Assembly (NCBI RefSeq): GCF_000948985.2
Contig: NZ_CP059733.1
Span: forward strand, 3,844,001-3,908,000
Length of the DNA: 64,000 bases
Reading direction: 5' to 3'
DNA from: Thalassomonas viridans
Lineage (GTDB): Bacteria > Pseudomonadota > Gammaproteobacteria > Enterobacterales > Alteromonadaceae
Shown here: in pieces, positions 45,968-56,100 of the stretch
How the letters are laid out: the number at the start of each line of letters is the position of its first letter
How positions within the stretch are numbered: the first letter of the stretch is position 1
Program-made: the position numbers and the translations under genes
The notes under the pieces: generated by a model
Seen by the model: only the letters and a program-made list of their open reading frames with translations
What the model was told of the DNA's origin: nothing
Databases searched by the model: none

Positions 45968-48900
45968 TCAGGACTTCACCACAGCAATAACTGTGTTGAA
46001 GATAGCTTCTCCTATGCCACTACCGCTGGTGGAGATAGGACAAACAATAGGCTGTCCCGCCGCCACTTCAATGGTAGCATCACTGTCACAGTTGACGCCT
46101 TCCGGCGGCGCCAGGGTATTGGTACCCGACACTACCCGACGCAGATCATTAATGGCTCCGGCTCCTGCCCCTATGCCTATCACCTTAATCTCTTTATCAT
46201 TTAAGGCAGTTATGGTTTCGGCAAAGGTTGGACCGGGATAACCGATAACAGGCTCAAGATCCGAATTCGAGTCATTCTTGACATGGAAATTGGCATCTGT
46301 CCACAGGATCATGATCCGGATAGGCTTCAGGCTATCCACCGGCGATTTGCGGAAGGTTGCTCCCTTACCGGCAGGAATATTGGCAGCACCGTGTCCGGCT
46401 ATCGTCTGTCCGGCACCGGTAGCCCCCTGGATCAAGGCCACCAACTGGCTCTCGCGGAAATCATTGCCGTTGCGCACCGACAGTGCATTGATAGCGTCGA
46501 TGATGGGCTTACCGCCAGTGGCATCTTCAATGCTTTGCACGTCTAATACCCGGTTATAGGCCCGGTCTGTGCCGGCTCCCCACGGCGAAATAGGATAGTC
46601 CTCAAATTGCGCCAGCCCCATATGGATATTCAATCCGCTTTCATCCAGTTCGTTCACTAAAGAAAGTGCCTCTGCGCGGAAAGAAGCCAGGTCATCGCGG
46701 AAACTGCCGGAGGTATCGACAATCATAAAGAGGTCAACCGGTATCAGTAAGAACTCGATGGCCGCCCCCATATCCAACACCTTGCCGCTGATGTTATTTA
46801 CCCCGGCATTCTTGGTGGCGGTTGCCAGCAGGATCTTTCTCAGCTGCTTTAACTCCAGCGCGCCGTCGGTGGCTAGCATTAGACCGAGCGTGCCCGCCGT
46901 TAAAGGTGCGGAAAACGAAGTGCCGTTCACGCGCCTGTAGTCGGCGGCATCCAAAGGAGCGGTAAAGTCAGTCGGTGCATACACCGACACCCCGGGCGCC
47001 GCGATATCCACACCGGCCCCTGTATTGGTGAAACTTGCCGCCCCTGCGGTTTTCGCATCCGTCGAAGCATCAGTAGCCCCCACGGTCAGCACATTGTCCG
47101 CGTTAATATTGGAAGGGTAAGAGTCGGCGACTGAGATAGAACTGTTACCGGCAGACAAGACAAACATCACATCCGGATGCGCGTTAAAGCGGCCCCGGTA
47201 AAAATTTGTCAGCGCCGTAAAAGTTGCATTAGATGCTCCAAAACACTGGCGTTCGGTTCTTGCCGTGGCGACAGTCGCCTGCGCCTGAAGCGTTGCCGCA
47301 TGTACCAGTGCCTGTGCCTCTGTGGTTGCGTTTACCTTGAGCTTGACGCGCGTACTGCCAGCACTGATCACTGTCCCGCCCACTAAAGTCGCCAGGGCTG
47401 CTGCGGTACCTGCAGGTGCTCCGGGATTGAGGAAAACGATAACCGTATCTACCGGCAGTGCACTCTTTTTCGAACCGCCAAAGCTCATATTAATAACCTT
47501 GGCACCGGCATTGACCATACGGGAAATAAGCGTCTGGTTTGCGATCAGGGTAGAGCCCAGCCGCCGGGTATCAAGCTTATACGGCACACTGGAACCGTCG
47601 GCAGAAGTGTCGGTTACCCCACCGAGTACGCCGTTGGTCTGAAATGCGCCACCACCACCGGCTTTATTACCGGCTCCTATAACCCCGGCAACAGCCGTGC
47701 CGTGATCTTTGCTGCCGCTACTGCATCCGGGCCGGGCCGCCCAACCGGCATCGCTACGGGTGGAGCCCGGGGTAAACGCCACACCGTCAAATTCACCATG
47801 CCGCTGGAATCCCCGGTCCAGCACGCCTACCACCACAGGCGAAAACTTATGTTTGGCATCGAATAAAAGATCCCATGCCTCTGACGCCCTCATTTGTTCA
47901 TAAGCCGTTTTATTTATTGCCGGTAAGGCTTGGGCATCGTTGCCCGCTGCAGTCGGCTCAAGTACCGAATCTGTGGTGTAGTTGCGTATCGCCATGGTCA
48001 CCCTGGAATCGAGCAGCAAAGCGTTAATGACCAGATCAAGTGCTTCAATTGTCGCACTGGGCACCCTGAACTGGTACAGGTTAGCCGTCGGCGCAAAACC
48101 TACCACTTCTCCCGAATGGCTTGCCGCCAAACTTTCAGCGGTAGTCATGCCCTCGCCGTCGATAAGGGATACCAGCACCTCATCGACAGCAAATTCCGCC
48201 CCTTCGCTGCTGACAAGTTTTTCAGCCGGGGTCGGACTGAAAAAAGGTTCAAGATCTGTGCGCACCAGCACGATATCTGAATGGGTGCGCCGCATCGTAC
48301 CCCGGTAAGCAACGGAAACCCGGTATCTCAGTACACTGGGAGTTGCCACCTGCACGTTAAGCTCAGTGGTAAAAACCAGATCTCCCGCAGTGCTGTCGCC
48401 GTTGCTGCCGTCATCAAACATAGTTGCGGCAACAGCAAGCCTGCCGTCTTCCTGCACCTGCAACAAACGCACGCTTGCCGGGATCAAGTTGTCATCCGGC
48501 GCCACCCTGGCCGCAAACCTGACCGAGGTTGGCGTATCGACAAACACCAGCGCAGGCGTGGCGACAACCGATTCGACCCGCTGCACGGCGTAGGAAGGAG
48601 GCACGGTAAAAACACAAACACCCAGCGCCAACATCAGCTGAATATTGTGGCCTTTAATCCGTTTTGCCCGCACCACAAACAATAACAACAAGGCCATCAG
48701 GGTCAAAATCAGTATCGACGGTTCAGGCACTGAGCTTGTTAAAGGCGTAAAATCAAACTGGTCAAGGGTAAAGGAACCGCCAAAAGGGTCGCCTTCAAAA
48801 ACCACCCGGGAAATACCTAAGGCTGAGCTTAACGACAGCAGCTCATTAGGCGAAGACCCGGCATCACCGCTAAGTGCGAGGTTGTTGAAATAATCAGACG

Positions 48901-49243
48901 TGTCCGTATCCAGCAGAGAATCGCTCAAATCGAATGCCGAGGCAGTCAGGCCGGCGGTATAGGTAAAAAAGCCGGAAACGCTGAATACCGGCGTATCGAA
49001 CAGCACCTCGATCGCACCGAATTCGTCAAACACGACCTTGTCTCCCGATACGGGCGGAAACTCGAACTCGTTCAATGAGATGCCTGCGGTCAAAACCGTA
49101 GCCCCGGAAAAGGTAAGCCCGGTGAATTGGGTTGTCACAGCTTCAAGATCAGAAAGGGTATCGAATGTTATGGGTATCGCCGCAGCTAACCCCGATGTCG
49201 TTAGCATGATCGATGCGAAAATGGCTCTAATGAGTCTAGTCAT
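45968..49243 (-). CDS. Subtilase/VWA protein with an internal PEP-CTERM signal
   Basis: A 1091-aa exported protein with an unusual layout. Residues 1-22 are a signal peptide. Residues 23-170 form a PEP-CTERM-type beta domain. Residues 172-195 are a full PEP-CTERM sorting signal (VPEPS, then a hydrophobic span and RAKR), normally found at a C-terminus. Residues 197-222 look like a second signal peptide (KGHNIQLMLALGVCVF). An S8 peptidase follows: Asp476 (GVLDRG), His514 (DHGTAVAG), Asn700 (SAGN) and Ser776 (NGTSFSAP), with a long insert at about 598-672. A VWA domain from about 836 has MIDAS motif DTSGS (843-847). The ribosome site AAGGAGG is excellent. The simplest reading is an in-frame fusion of two genes; a subtilase that is processed in the middle is an alternative. 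Confidence 0.85.
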   Translation of the reverse strand: MTRLIRAIFASIMLTTSGLAAAIPITFDTLSDLEAVTTQFTGLTFSGATVLTAGISLNEFEFPPVSGDKVVFDEFGAIEVLFDTPVFSVSGFFTYTAGLTASAFDLSDSLLDTDTSDYFNNLALSGDAGSSPNELLSLSSALGISRVVFEGDPFGGSFTLDQFDFTPLTSSVPEPSILILTLMALLLLFVVRAKRIKGHNIQLMLALGVCVFTVPPSYAVQRVESVVATPALVFVDTPTSVRFAARVAPDDNLIPASVRLLQVQEDGRLAVAATMFDDGSNGDSTAGDLVFTTELNVQVATPSVLRYRVSVAYRGTMRRTHSDIVLVRTDLEPFFSPTPAEKLVSSEGAEFAVDEVLVSLIDGEGMTTAESLAASHSGEVVGFAPTANLYQFRVPSATIEALDLVINALLLDSRVTMAIRNYTTDSVLEPTAAGNDAQALPAINKTAYEQMRASEAWDLLFDAKHKFSPVVVGVLDRGFQRHGEFDGVAFTPGSTRSDAGWAARPGCSSGSKDHGTAVAGVIGAGNKAGGGGAFQTNGVLGGVTDTSADGSSVPYKLDTRRLGSTLIANQTLISRMVNAGAKVINMSFGGSKKSALPVDTVIVFLNPGAPAGTAAALATLVGGTVISAGSTRVKLKVNATTEAQALVHAATLQAQATVATARTERQCFGASNATFTALTNFYRGRFNAHPDVMFVLSAGNSSISVADSYPSNINADNVLTVGATDASTDAKTAGAASFTNTGAGVDIAAPGVSVYAPTDFTAPLDAADYRRVNGTSFSAPLTAGTLGLMLATDGALELKQLRKILLATATKNAGVNNISGKVLDMGAAIEFLLIPVDLFMIVDTSGSFRDDLASFRAEALSLVNELDESGLNIHMGLAQFEDYPISPWGAGTDRAYNRVLDVQSIEDATGGKPIIDAINALSVRNGNDFRESQLVALIQGATGAGQTIAGHGAANIPAGKGATFRKSPVDSLKPIRIMILWTDANFHVKNDSNSDLEPVIGYPGPTFAETITALNDKEIKVIGIGAGAGAINDLRRVVSGTNTLAPPEGVNCDSDATIEVAAGQPIVCPISTSGSGIGEAIFNTVIAVVKS

Positions 49244-50046
49244 GGCAAAACCTCCTTACATTATCAGTTTGCCGACATGTACAGTTTTGTTGCGTGTTCT
49301 GTTACGGCGGATAAAATCTACTGCCACCACTTTTCGTGGTTTTCCGCCAGAGCCCGGGGAAATATTGTTAGCTTTTGCCGGTTCATTCAGGTCAAAAAAC
49401 CTTAATGAAACAGCTGCTCCTCCTTAGTGATACTGGTATGGGCTTAGATAGTGTAGACAAGTATCGGCAAAACAAACGAAACACTTCGTAGAAATTTAAA
49501 TATGCTATTCCCTGTTATTCATAGCTGCCCCTTTTAGCTCTAAATAGAGGCTCGGCTTGAAGTCGAGAAAATTTTCAGGCAGCGAAATAGTAAAAAACAA
49601 CCATTTAAACCATTAAAGAAGGTGTCCGTTTTCTTGTCTTATACTTACCTTGGCATTCAATATCCAAGCTGGTTTGCACGAATATAGCGGCAACCGGTTC
49701 AGGTCATTCACGTATAAATAACCTATGCCGAGTCAAGCCACCACAGCCCTCTATAAAGTGCCGCCTGGGCGGTGAATCTCTCACCCAAAAAACATTAAAA
49801 TTTCGTGAAAACCCTTTACCTGTCGCAACGGGCTGAATTTGTGAATATTTGCATTTTGAATGCGCGTTAAATTGAGCGGTAAACATTCAGTACCGTCACC
49901 GAGCTGATTCTTATTCAGGACCTTGAAGGTATGTAAAACGCCAATCTTTTGTTTTCAAAAAAGATTTAAGACATAATAGCCACAAGAAAAATACGCCTGT
50001 TTAATCTCAGGCAAGCGGCAACACCAAAAATAAGAATCACCGTCCT
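49244..50046. other. 803-bp gap with no supported gene
   Basis: The divergent gap between the subtilase and the first MshQ-like gene. Reading both strands I see no frame with a ribosome site and no riboswitch fold that I recognise. A stem with GGGTGAGA and short inverted elements lies near 49770-49790 (minus strand), but it is weak. Confidence 0.4.
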
Positions 50047-53025
50047 ATGAACAAAATATTTACCCGTACAGGTAATGCATTATTATGTTTGCTGTTTGGC
50101 AGCTACAGCCAGCTTGCTTCCGCCGCCTGCTCTGACTATAAAGGCCAGGCGAGCATCAACGAGGCCGGCAAGGTGGGGTTCGTCGAGGTGAAACTGCTCA
50201 ATGCCGCTATCACCAGCAGTACCTACAGGAACTGGAAGATCGATATCTGCGAGGTGCAAAATAAAAACAAGACAAACTGTTATTACGACTTGTCCCTGAG
50301 CGACGCAAGCGTCAACAACAGTGTTTACCTGGTGCTGGACACCAGTGTCATTCCCAGTAACAAGGCTTTCGATATCCTGCTGCAAGACAGCAGCAACAAC
50401 ACCATAGATTATCTGAGTGTCGGCAATACCGATCTTCAGGACACCGGCTGTGCCCTGGATTTTGACTGGAGTACCGGCATCAGCAACAGTCATGACTATA
50501 TCCGCAGCCCTGACGGCAGCGGCAACTGGACAGACAATGGTAGCGGCAATTCAGGGGGCGATAGCCAGGGCGATGTCAATGAAGGCAGCGACACCAACAA
50601 CCCGGATATCAGCATCAACAATGTCACGGTAATGCAGGGAGAAAGCGCCGCTTTCACCGTCTCCATGTCGTCAAACAGCTCAAACGACGTCACCTTTGAC
50701 TATCATACCCAGGACAACACGGATAAGGCACTCAGCTATTACACCGACACCAATGCCAGCGCGACCATTCCCGCGGGCGATACCGAAGCCACAATCACCA
50801 TAGCCACCCAAAGCCTGGGGGATAATGTCACCCGGGACTTCTCCCTGTTTATTGAAAATTCCACCCATGCCAACATCACCAACCACCTGGGCACAGCTAC
50901 CATCACCCCGGCGGCCACTGCGGTGCACCATTACGAAATCATCCATAACGACCGGGCATTAACCTGCAAGGCGGAAGAAATCACCATCAGGGCCTGCGAA
51001 ACAGCCGATTGCAGCACCTTAAGCACGCAAAACGTCACCCTGGACTTTATGGTTGATAATGCCAAAGTCGGCGATTCCCTCACCTTCTTAGGCAGCACCA
51101 CCTTTAATTTGCAACAGCTGACTCCGGGCACCCTGACCCTGTCGCTGGACAATACCACACCGCTCGCCGATAACGACCTGCTCTGCTCTGAAAATGACTG
51201 CCAAATCGCCTTTAATGATGCCGGTTTTGTGTTTTCAGCCATAAGCGACCAGGTGGCGGGAGTGCCCTTTTCAGATATCAGCATACAGGCGATACAGCCA
51301 GGTGATGACGGCAACGGCGGCGTATCCTGCGATCCCAATATCGACTTTGACAATGCCACTGTCGATATCGATCTTTCACAGCAAAACGTGACGCCGTCCG
51401 GCACTTCCGGACTGGCATTTCTGGTGACAGGCGATAACACCAGCCTGGGCAAATACCCGGGCTCCACCCCGGTGACGCTGAAATTCGTCAACAGCTTCGC
51501 CACTATCAGCAGCCCGAATTATCTTGATGCCGGGGAAATACAATTACGGGCCAGCTTTGATACCGGTTCGGGCGGCGATATTACCGGCATCAGCAACAAT
51601 TTCTGGGTCAGGCCGGACAGGCTTGAGCTGAGCGCACAGGCAAAAGATACCGAGTTAAACGCCGCATCTGTCAGCGCCACTCCTGCCCATAACGCCGGCG
51701 GCGACTTTACCCTTAAGGTTACCGCACTCAATGCAGCAGGAGATGTAACAGCAAACTATTCCCCCGGACAAATGCAGCTCAAACTCACCAGAACCGGTCC
51801 CACCGGCGGCAGCAACGAAGGCCAGTTAACCTATGCCGCAAATAAACAGCTGACATCGGCACTTTCCGCCGACTTTAAAGATGTCACCTTAACCGGTTTC
51901 TCCTCAGGCAGCTCAAGCTTTGACGGAGCCAGTTATTCCGAAGTCGGGCTGATTAACCTGGATGTACAGGACAGCAGCTATGGCAGTAGCAGTGCTACCG
52001 TCTCCGGCAGTGACATCAATATCGGCCGTTTTATTCCAGATCATTTTACTTTGGTTGACAACAATGCCGAAGTGGCCGGCTGGTGCGGCATCGGCGCCAG
52101 CAAATTCACCTATATGGACCAGGCCCAGCTGCAAGTAGATTACCTGCTTGAAGCAAGAAACAAAGCGGGAGAGGTAACCAAAAATTATTTCGACCATGCC
52201 GACCCCGATCAGGACTATGCCAGGGCCGCGGTCGCCCTGGTGGCGGAGAACAACAACAGCGGCGACGGCGAAACCTTCCCCGACAGGCTCACCGCCTTTA
52301 GCAGCAGCTGGATTGAGGGCAGCTACCGGCCCGCAAACGCCATCGCCGCCTTTTCGCGGCTCGGCAGCCATGCCGACGGCCCTTTTGAGCTGTTGCAGTT
52401 TGGCCTGACCCTGGCAGATAAAGACGGGGTTTTGTTGGAAGAGCCCTTTGATATGCTGGCAACCGAGTCCGGGGCATGCACCCAAGATGAAGATCCCCTC
52501 ACCGACTGCAATGCCATCCAGCTTTCCGGCAGCGCCAAACTGCTTTATGGCCGCTGGTACATAGAAAACAACTTCGGCCCGGAAACCGAAAATCTGCCGC
52601 TGGTGATGTCGGTGCAATACTGGAACGGCAGCAATTTTGTCACTAACCTTGACGACAGTTGTACCACTTATGACGGTGAAACCGTCAACAACTACCTCTT
52701 CGACAACACGGGTCTGAACCCCGCCCTGGCCGGTGCTCCCGGCATTGAAGCCGCCTCAGGCTCAGGCACTTTTGTTAACGGCAGCAACCGCCTGTTGCCG
52801 CTGATGATAAGCGCCCCCGGTGCAGGCAATGTCGGTAACATCTACTACAGCTACGGCGGCGGCAATAACATTACCCCCGCCTGGTTAAAATACGACTGGG
52901 ATAACCAGGACGGCCAGTTGGACGGTCCTTTTGACGACAACCCCAAAGCCCTGGTCAGCTTCGGCCAATACCACGGCAATGACCGCGTACTCTACTGGCG
53001 GGAAATTATCACTGCCAATAACTGA
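50047..53025 (+). CDS. MshQ-like DUF6701 surface protein 1
   Basis: A 992-aa exported protein. Signal peptide 1-26 (ending ASA), a lamin-tail-like N-domain (about 28-165, ending YIRSPDGSGNW), a Gly/Ser/Asn linker, and a Calx-beta-like repeat (about 187-290, ISINNVTVMQGESAAFTV). A module starting HHYEIIHNDRALTC follows (about 294-400). The C-terminal 560 residues match DUF6701 (IGRFIPDHFTL, AGWCGIGAS, KNYFDHADP, YGRWYIENNFGPE, PAWLKYDWD), as in MshQ of MSHA pilus clusters. No other pilus genes are here. Paired cysteines suggest disulfides. Surface adhesion is likely but unproven. Confidence 0.85.
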   Translation: MNKIFTRTGNALLCLLFGSYSQLASAACSDYKGQASINEAGKVGFVEVKLLNAAITSSTYRNWKIDICEVQNKNKTNCYYDLSLSDASVNNSVYLVLDTSVIPSNKAFDILLQDSSNNTIDYLSVGNTDLQDTGCALDFDWSTGISNSHDYIRSPDGSGNWTDNGSGNSGGDSQGDVNEGSDTNNPDISINNVTVMQGESAAFTVSMSSNSSNDVTFDYHTQDNTDKALSYYTDTNASATIPAGDTEATITIATQSLGDNVTRDFSLFIENSTHANITNHLGTATITPAATAVHHYEIIHNDRALTCKAEEITIRACETADCSTLSTQNVTLDFMVDNAKVGDSLTFLGSTTFNLQQLTPGTLTLSLDNTTPLADNDLLCSENDCQIAFNDAGFVFSAISDQVAGVPFSDISIQAIQPGDDGNGGVSCDPNIDFDNATVDIDLSQQNVTPSGTSGLAFLVTGDNTSLGKYPGSTPVTLKFVNSFATISSPNYLDAGEIQLRASFDTGSGGDITGISNNFWVRPDRLELSAQAKDTELNAASVSATPAHNAGGDFTLKVTALNAAGDVTANYSPGQMQLKLTRTGPTGGSNEGQLTYAANKQLTSALSADFKDVTLTGFSSGSSSFDGASYSEVGLINLDVQDSSYGSSSATVSGSDINIGRFIPDHFTLVDNNAEVAGWCGIGASKFTYMDQAQLQVDYLLEARNKAGEVTKNYFDHADPDQDYARAAVALVAENNNSGDGETFPDRLTAFSSSWIEGSYRPANAIAAFSRLGSHADGPFELLQFGLTLADKDGVLLEEPFDMLATESGACTQDEDPLTDCNAIQLSGSAKLLYGRWYIENNFGPETENLPLVMSVQYWNGSNFVTNLDDSCTTYDGETVNNYLFDNTGLNPALAGAPGIEAASGSGTFVNGSNRLLPLMISAPGAGNVGNIYYSYGGGNNITPAWLKYDWDNQDGQLDGPFDDNPKALVSFGQYHGNDRVLYWREIITANN

Positions 53026-53064
53026 TCACCGCTTTAACGGCCCGGGCCGTTAAAGCGGTGATCA
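53023..53064. terminator. Perfect 42-bp palindrome at the end of MshQ-like gene 1
   Basis: Starting at the TGA stop, a 21-bp arm (TGATCACCGCTTTAACGGCC plus C) is followed directly by its exact complement with no loop. As RNA it would be a very stable hairpin. There is no T-tract, so it may stop transcription with Rho or protect the 3' end. Confidence 0.7.
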
Positions 53065-53196
53065 GGCAAACACTCCTTCCCCCTCGGATAGCTAAGCAAT
53101 GGAAAGCTGGCGATTTTTTGGTCTTCCCTCGTATTTGCTTCCATACTCAAAGAAACACAAATAAATTTCTGCCTGATTAAGCCAAGGAAGAAAGGA

Positions 53197-56100
53197 ATGC
53201 CTTTTCGTCTGCTGCTGTTGCTGATACTTGCTTTGCTGCCTTTTCATCGGCTGCTGGCTACTGAATGTTCCGCAGTTTTCACTTCAAGCCAGTCATTTAA
53301 TGTCAACGGTTCAAGTACTATTAACAATAGCAACCAATGCAATAGCAGCAGCTGTATTTCGCCACCGACATTTACTCCGGTTGCCTTACCCGCCATCAGC
53401 CCATCGGGAGCTTTTAACAGCACTTCAGTCAGCAACGGCTCTTTTGAATACACAAGCTGGGGACTGCCTAAAGAGAGCACAATTACTTATACGGGTAGCA
53501 GCAACGGCACGGCGGTATTGTACTTTTCCGGCAACGTCAGCATAGATAAAACCACCCTGATTAATGCCGGGGGAGATCCCGCCAATGTCATGCTGGTGGT
53601 TTACGGCAATTTAACCATAGATAAAGACTCGCAAATCAACGCCCATGTTTATGTTGCCGGCAGTGCTTCCCTGCAAAAAGACATCACCTTCAACGGCGCC
53701 CTGGCGGTGGCCGGCTCACTGAGTGTTGATAAAGACGGCAGTTACAATTTTGACCCGTCAGATGTGACAGAGATTGTTGCCCCCGGCTTTTGTGATGTTA
53801 CGGCCTCAACGGTTCATCATTATGAAATTATCCATGACGGCAGCGGCTCTACCTGCGCGGCAGAAACGGTTACCGTCAAAGCTTGTCTTGACGCCGCCTG
53901 TGCCAGTTTAAGCACAGACACTATCTCCCTGGATTTCCAGGCAAACAGCGTTACCAAAAGTTCGCCGAGTTTTACCGGCAGCACAACTTTCACCTTTACC
54001 CATACCACGGCTGAAACCCTGACCTTGTCGGTGGCCAATCCCAGCGCAACGCCGAATAATGTCCTGGTTTGCGACAGCGGTGGCGGCAACAGCTGTGATA
54101 TCAGTTTTACCACCACCGGCTGCGTAAATACTTGCTCAAGTTATTTCCCCGGCGCAGTGCAGGGAAATGACGGAGGCAGTTCATTAACATTTAAAGATAC
54201 CGGCCAGGTGCTGCAGGATGCCGGCAATATTTTCGCCTTTCCAAGCCTTAACGATGAAACCTCAGGCAGCCATAATACCTGCGGCAGCACCGACTGCTCG
54301 GTATCGAACACTACCGTATCGGCCTTTACCTTATCAAGCTTTGAAACCACCTCATCGTCAACAAAGATTGACCTGTCCGGCGGCAGCTCTACCATAGGCC
54401 CCGGAGGTGATTACGCAGTTACCGAATTAGAGGAAGTAAAATTAAGCAGCAATGCCAATGCTACTTTTTTAGCCACGGCAAGTGACTATAAAATCACCAA
54501 GGGATTGTTCAACGACAATTCCGTCATTACCTTCAATGCCGGCACTTATTGGTTCGACTTGCTCGAAATAAAAAATTCCACGCAAGTCATCATCAACGGC
54601 CCTGTGGTGATTTATGTCAATCAAGCGTTTAAAATCGAAGACGACAGCCAGGTTAATGTCGGCGGTGTCGCCAAAAACCTGGTGTTTATCGGTTATCAGC
54701 AAATTAATTTAAAAGGCGACGTACAAGCCAAAGCCGTGCTCTACGGCGCCAGTCAGGATGTTCTCCTGGAGGACAATGCCCGGCTTAACGGCGTGATCTC
54801 GGCAAACGGCACCCTGGAAATTAAAGGCACCAGTGCCGTTACCTATGAAGATATTGCCGGACTGACCATAGAAGGTCTTTGTGAAGATGCCGCCGCCGAT
54901 ATCCATCATTACCAGATCATCCATGAGAACGAAGGTTTAACCTGCGCCGAAGAAGAGATCACCATCAATGCCTGTGAAGTTGCCGACTGCTCGGTATTAA
55001 GCTCGCAAAACGTCACTATGGACGTATACGCCGGTACCAAGAAAATTGCCGATAGCCTCACTTTCCAGGGTACCAGCACCTTTACTTTTACCTATGTCCT
55101 CGCCGAAACCATCTCCCTGTCCCTGGATAACGCCACCCCCAATGCCAGCAATGCCCTGGAATGCTCCTACAGCAACTGCGAGATCACCTTTACCGATGCC
55201 GAATTTACCTTTTCCACCATAACCAACCAGGTGGCCGGGGTCGAGTTTGCCGATATCGTATTAACCGCCACTAAATCCAAGCGGGCCGGCGCGGGATTTT
55301 CCTGTATCAGCGACGATACCTTTGTCAGCAAAACCGTAACCATAGACCTGGCCCAGGAAAATATCGCCCCTTCCGGCACCGGCGGCCTGTCATTTACCTT
55401 AAACAGCGACGCCACCAGCCTGGCCAAATACCCGAGTTTTACTGCGGTGGATTTAGTGTTTGATGCCGATGCCAAGGCCGTTATCCCCAAGCCCAACTAT
55501 AAAGATGCCGGACAGATACGCCTGCAGGCCAGCTACGACAGCGGCGGCACAGATATCTCGGGCGCCAGCAACAGCTTCTGGGTGCGCCCGGATGCCCTCA
55601 CCTTAAGCGCCGCATCCGGCGGCACAGAGTTAAATGCCACCACGGTTAGCGCCAGTCCCACCCATAAGGCGGGCGCCGATTTTGACCTTAACGTTACCGC
55701 CGTCAATGCCGACGGCGACACAACCCAAAACTATGCCCCCGGACAAATACAATTAAAGCTGGAAAGAACCGGTCCCACCTCCGGCAGCAACGAAGGCAAC
55801 TTTACCTATGCCGCCGGTAACAGCCTGCCGACGTCATTGTCGCCGGCTTTTACCGATGTTACCTTAACCGCCTTTTCCTTTGGCGGCTCAGGTTATAGCG
55901 GCGCTAAATATTCCGATGTCGGCCTGCTTAACCTGGATGTCCAGGACACCAGCTACGGTGACGGCAGCATGACAATATCCGCCAGTGCCATAGATATCGG
56001 CCGCTTTGTCCCGGATCATTTCACTTTATTCAGCTCGCAGGTATCCGGCTGGTGCGGCGCCGGCGACCCGAATAATTTCGTTTATATGGACCAGCCGGAG

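Noticed and set aside
49660..49800. Possible riboswitch (c-di-GMP or similar) before the subtilase or MshQ-like gene
   Set aside because: The hallmark conserved residues of known riboswitch classes were not found on either strand.
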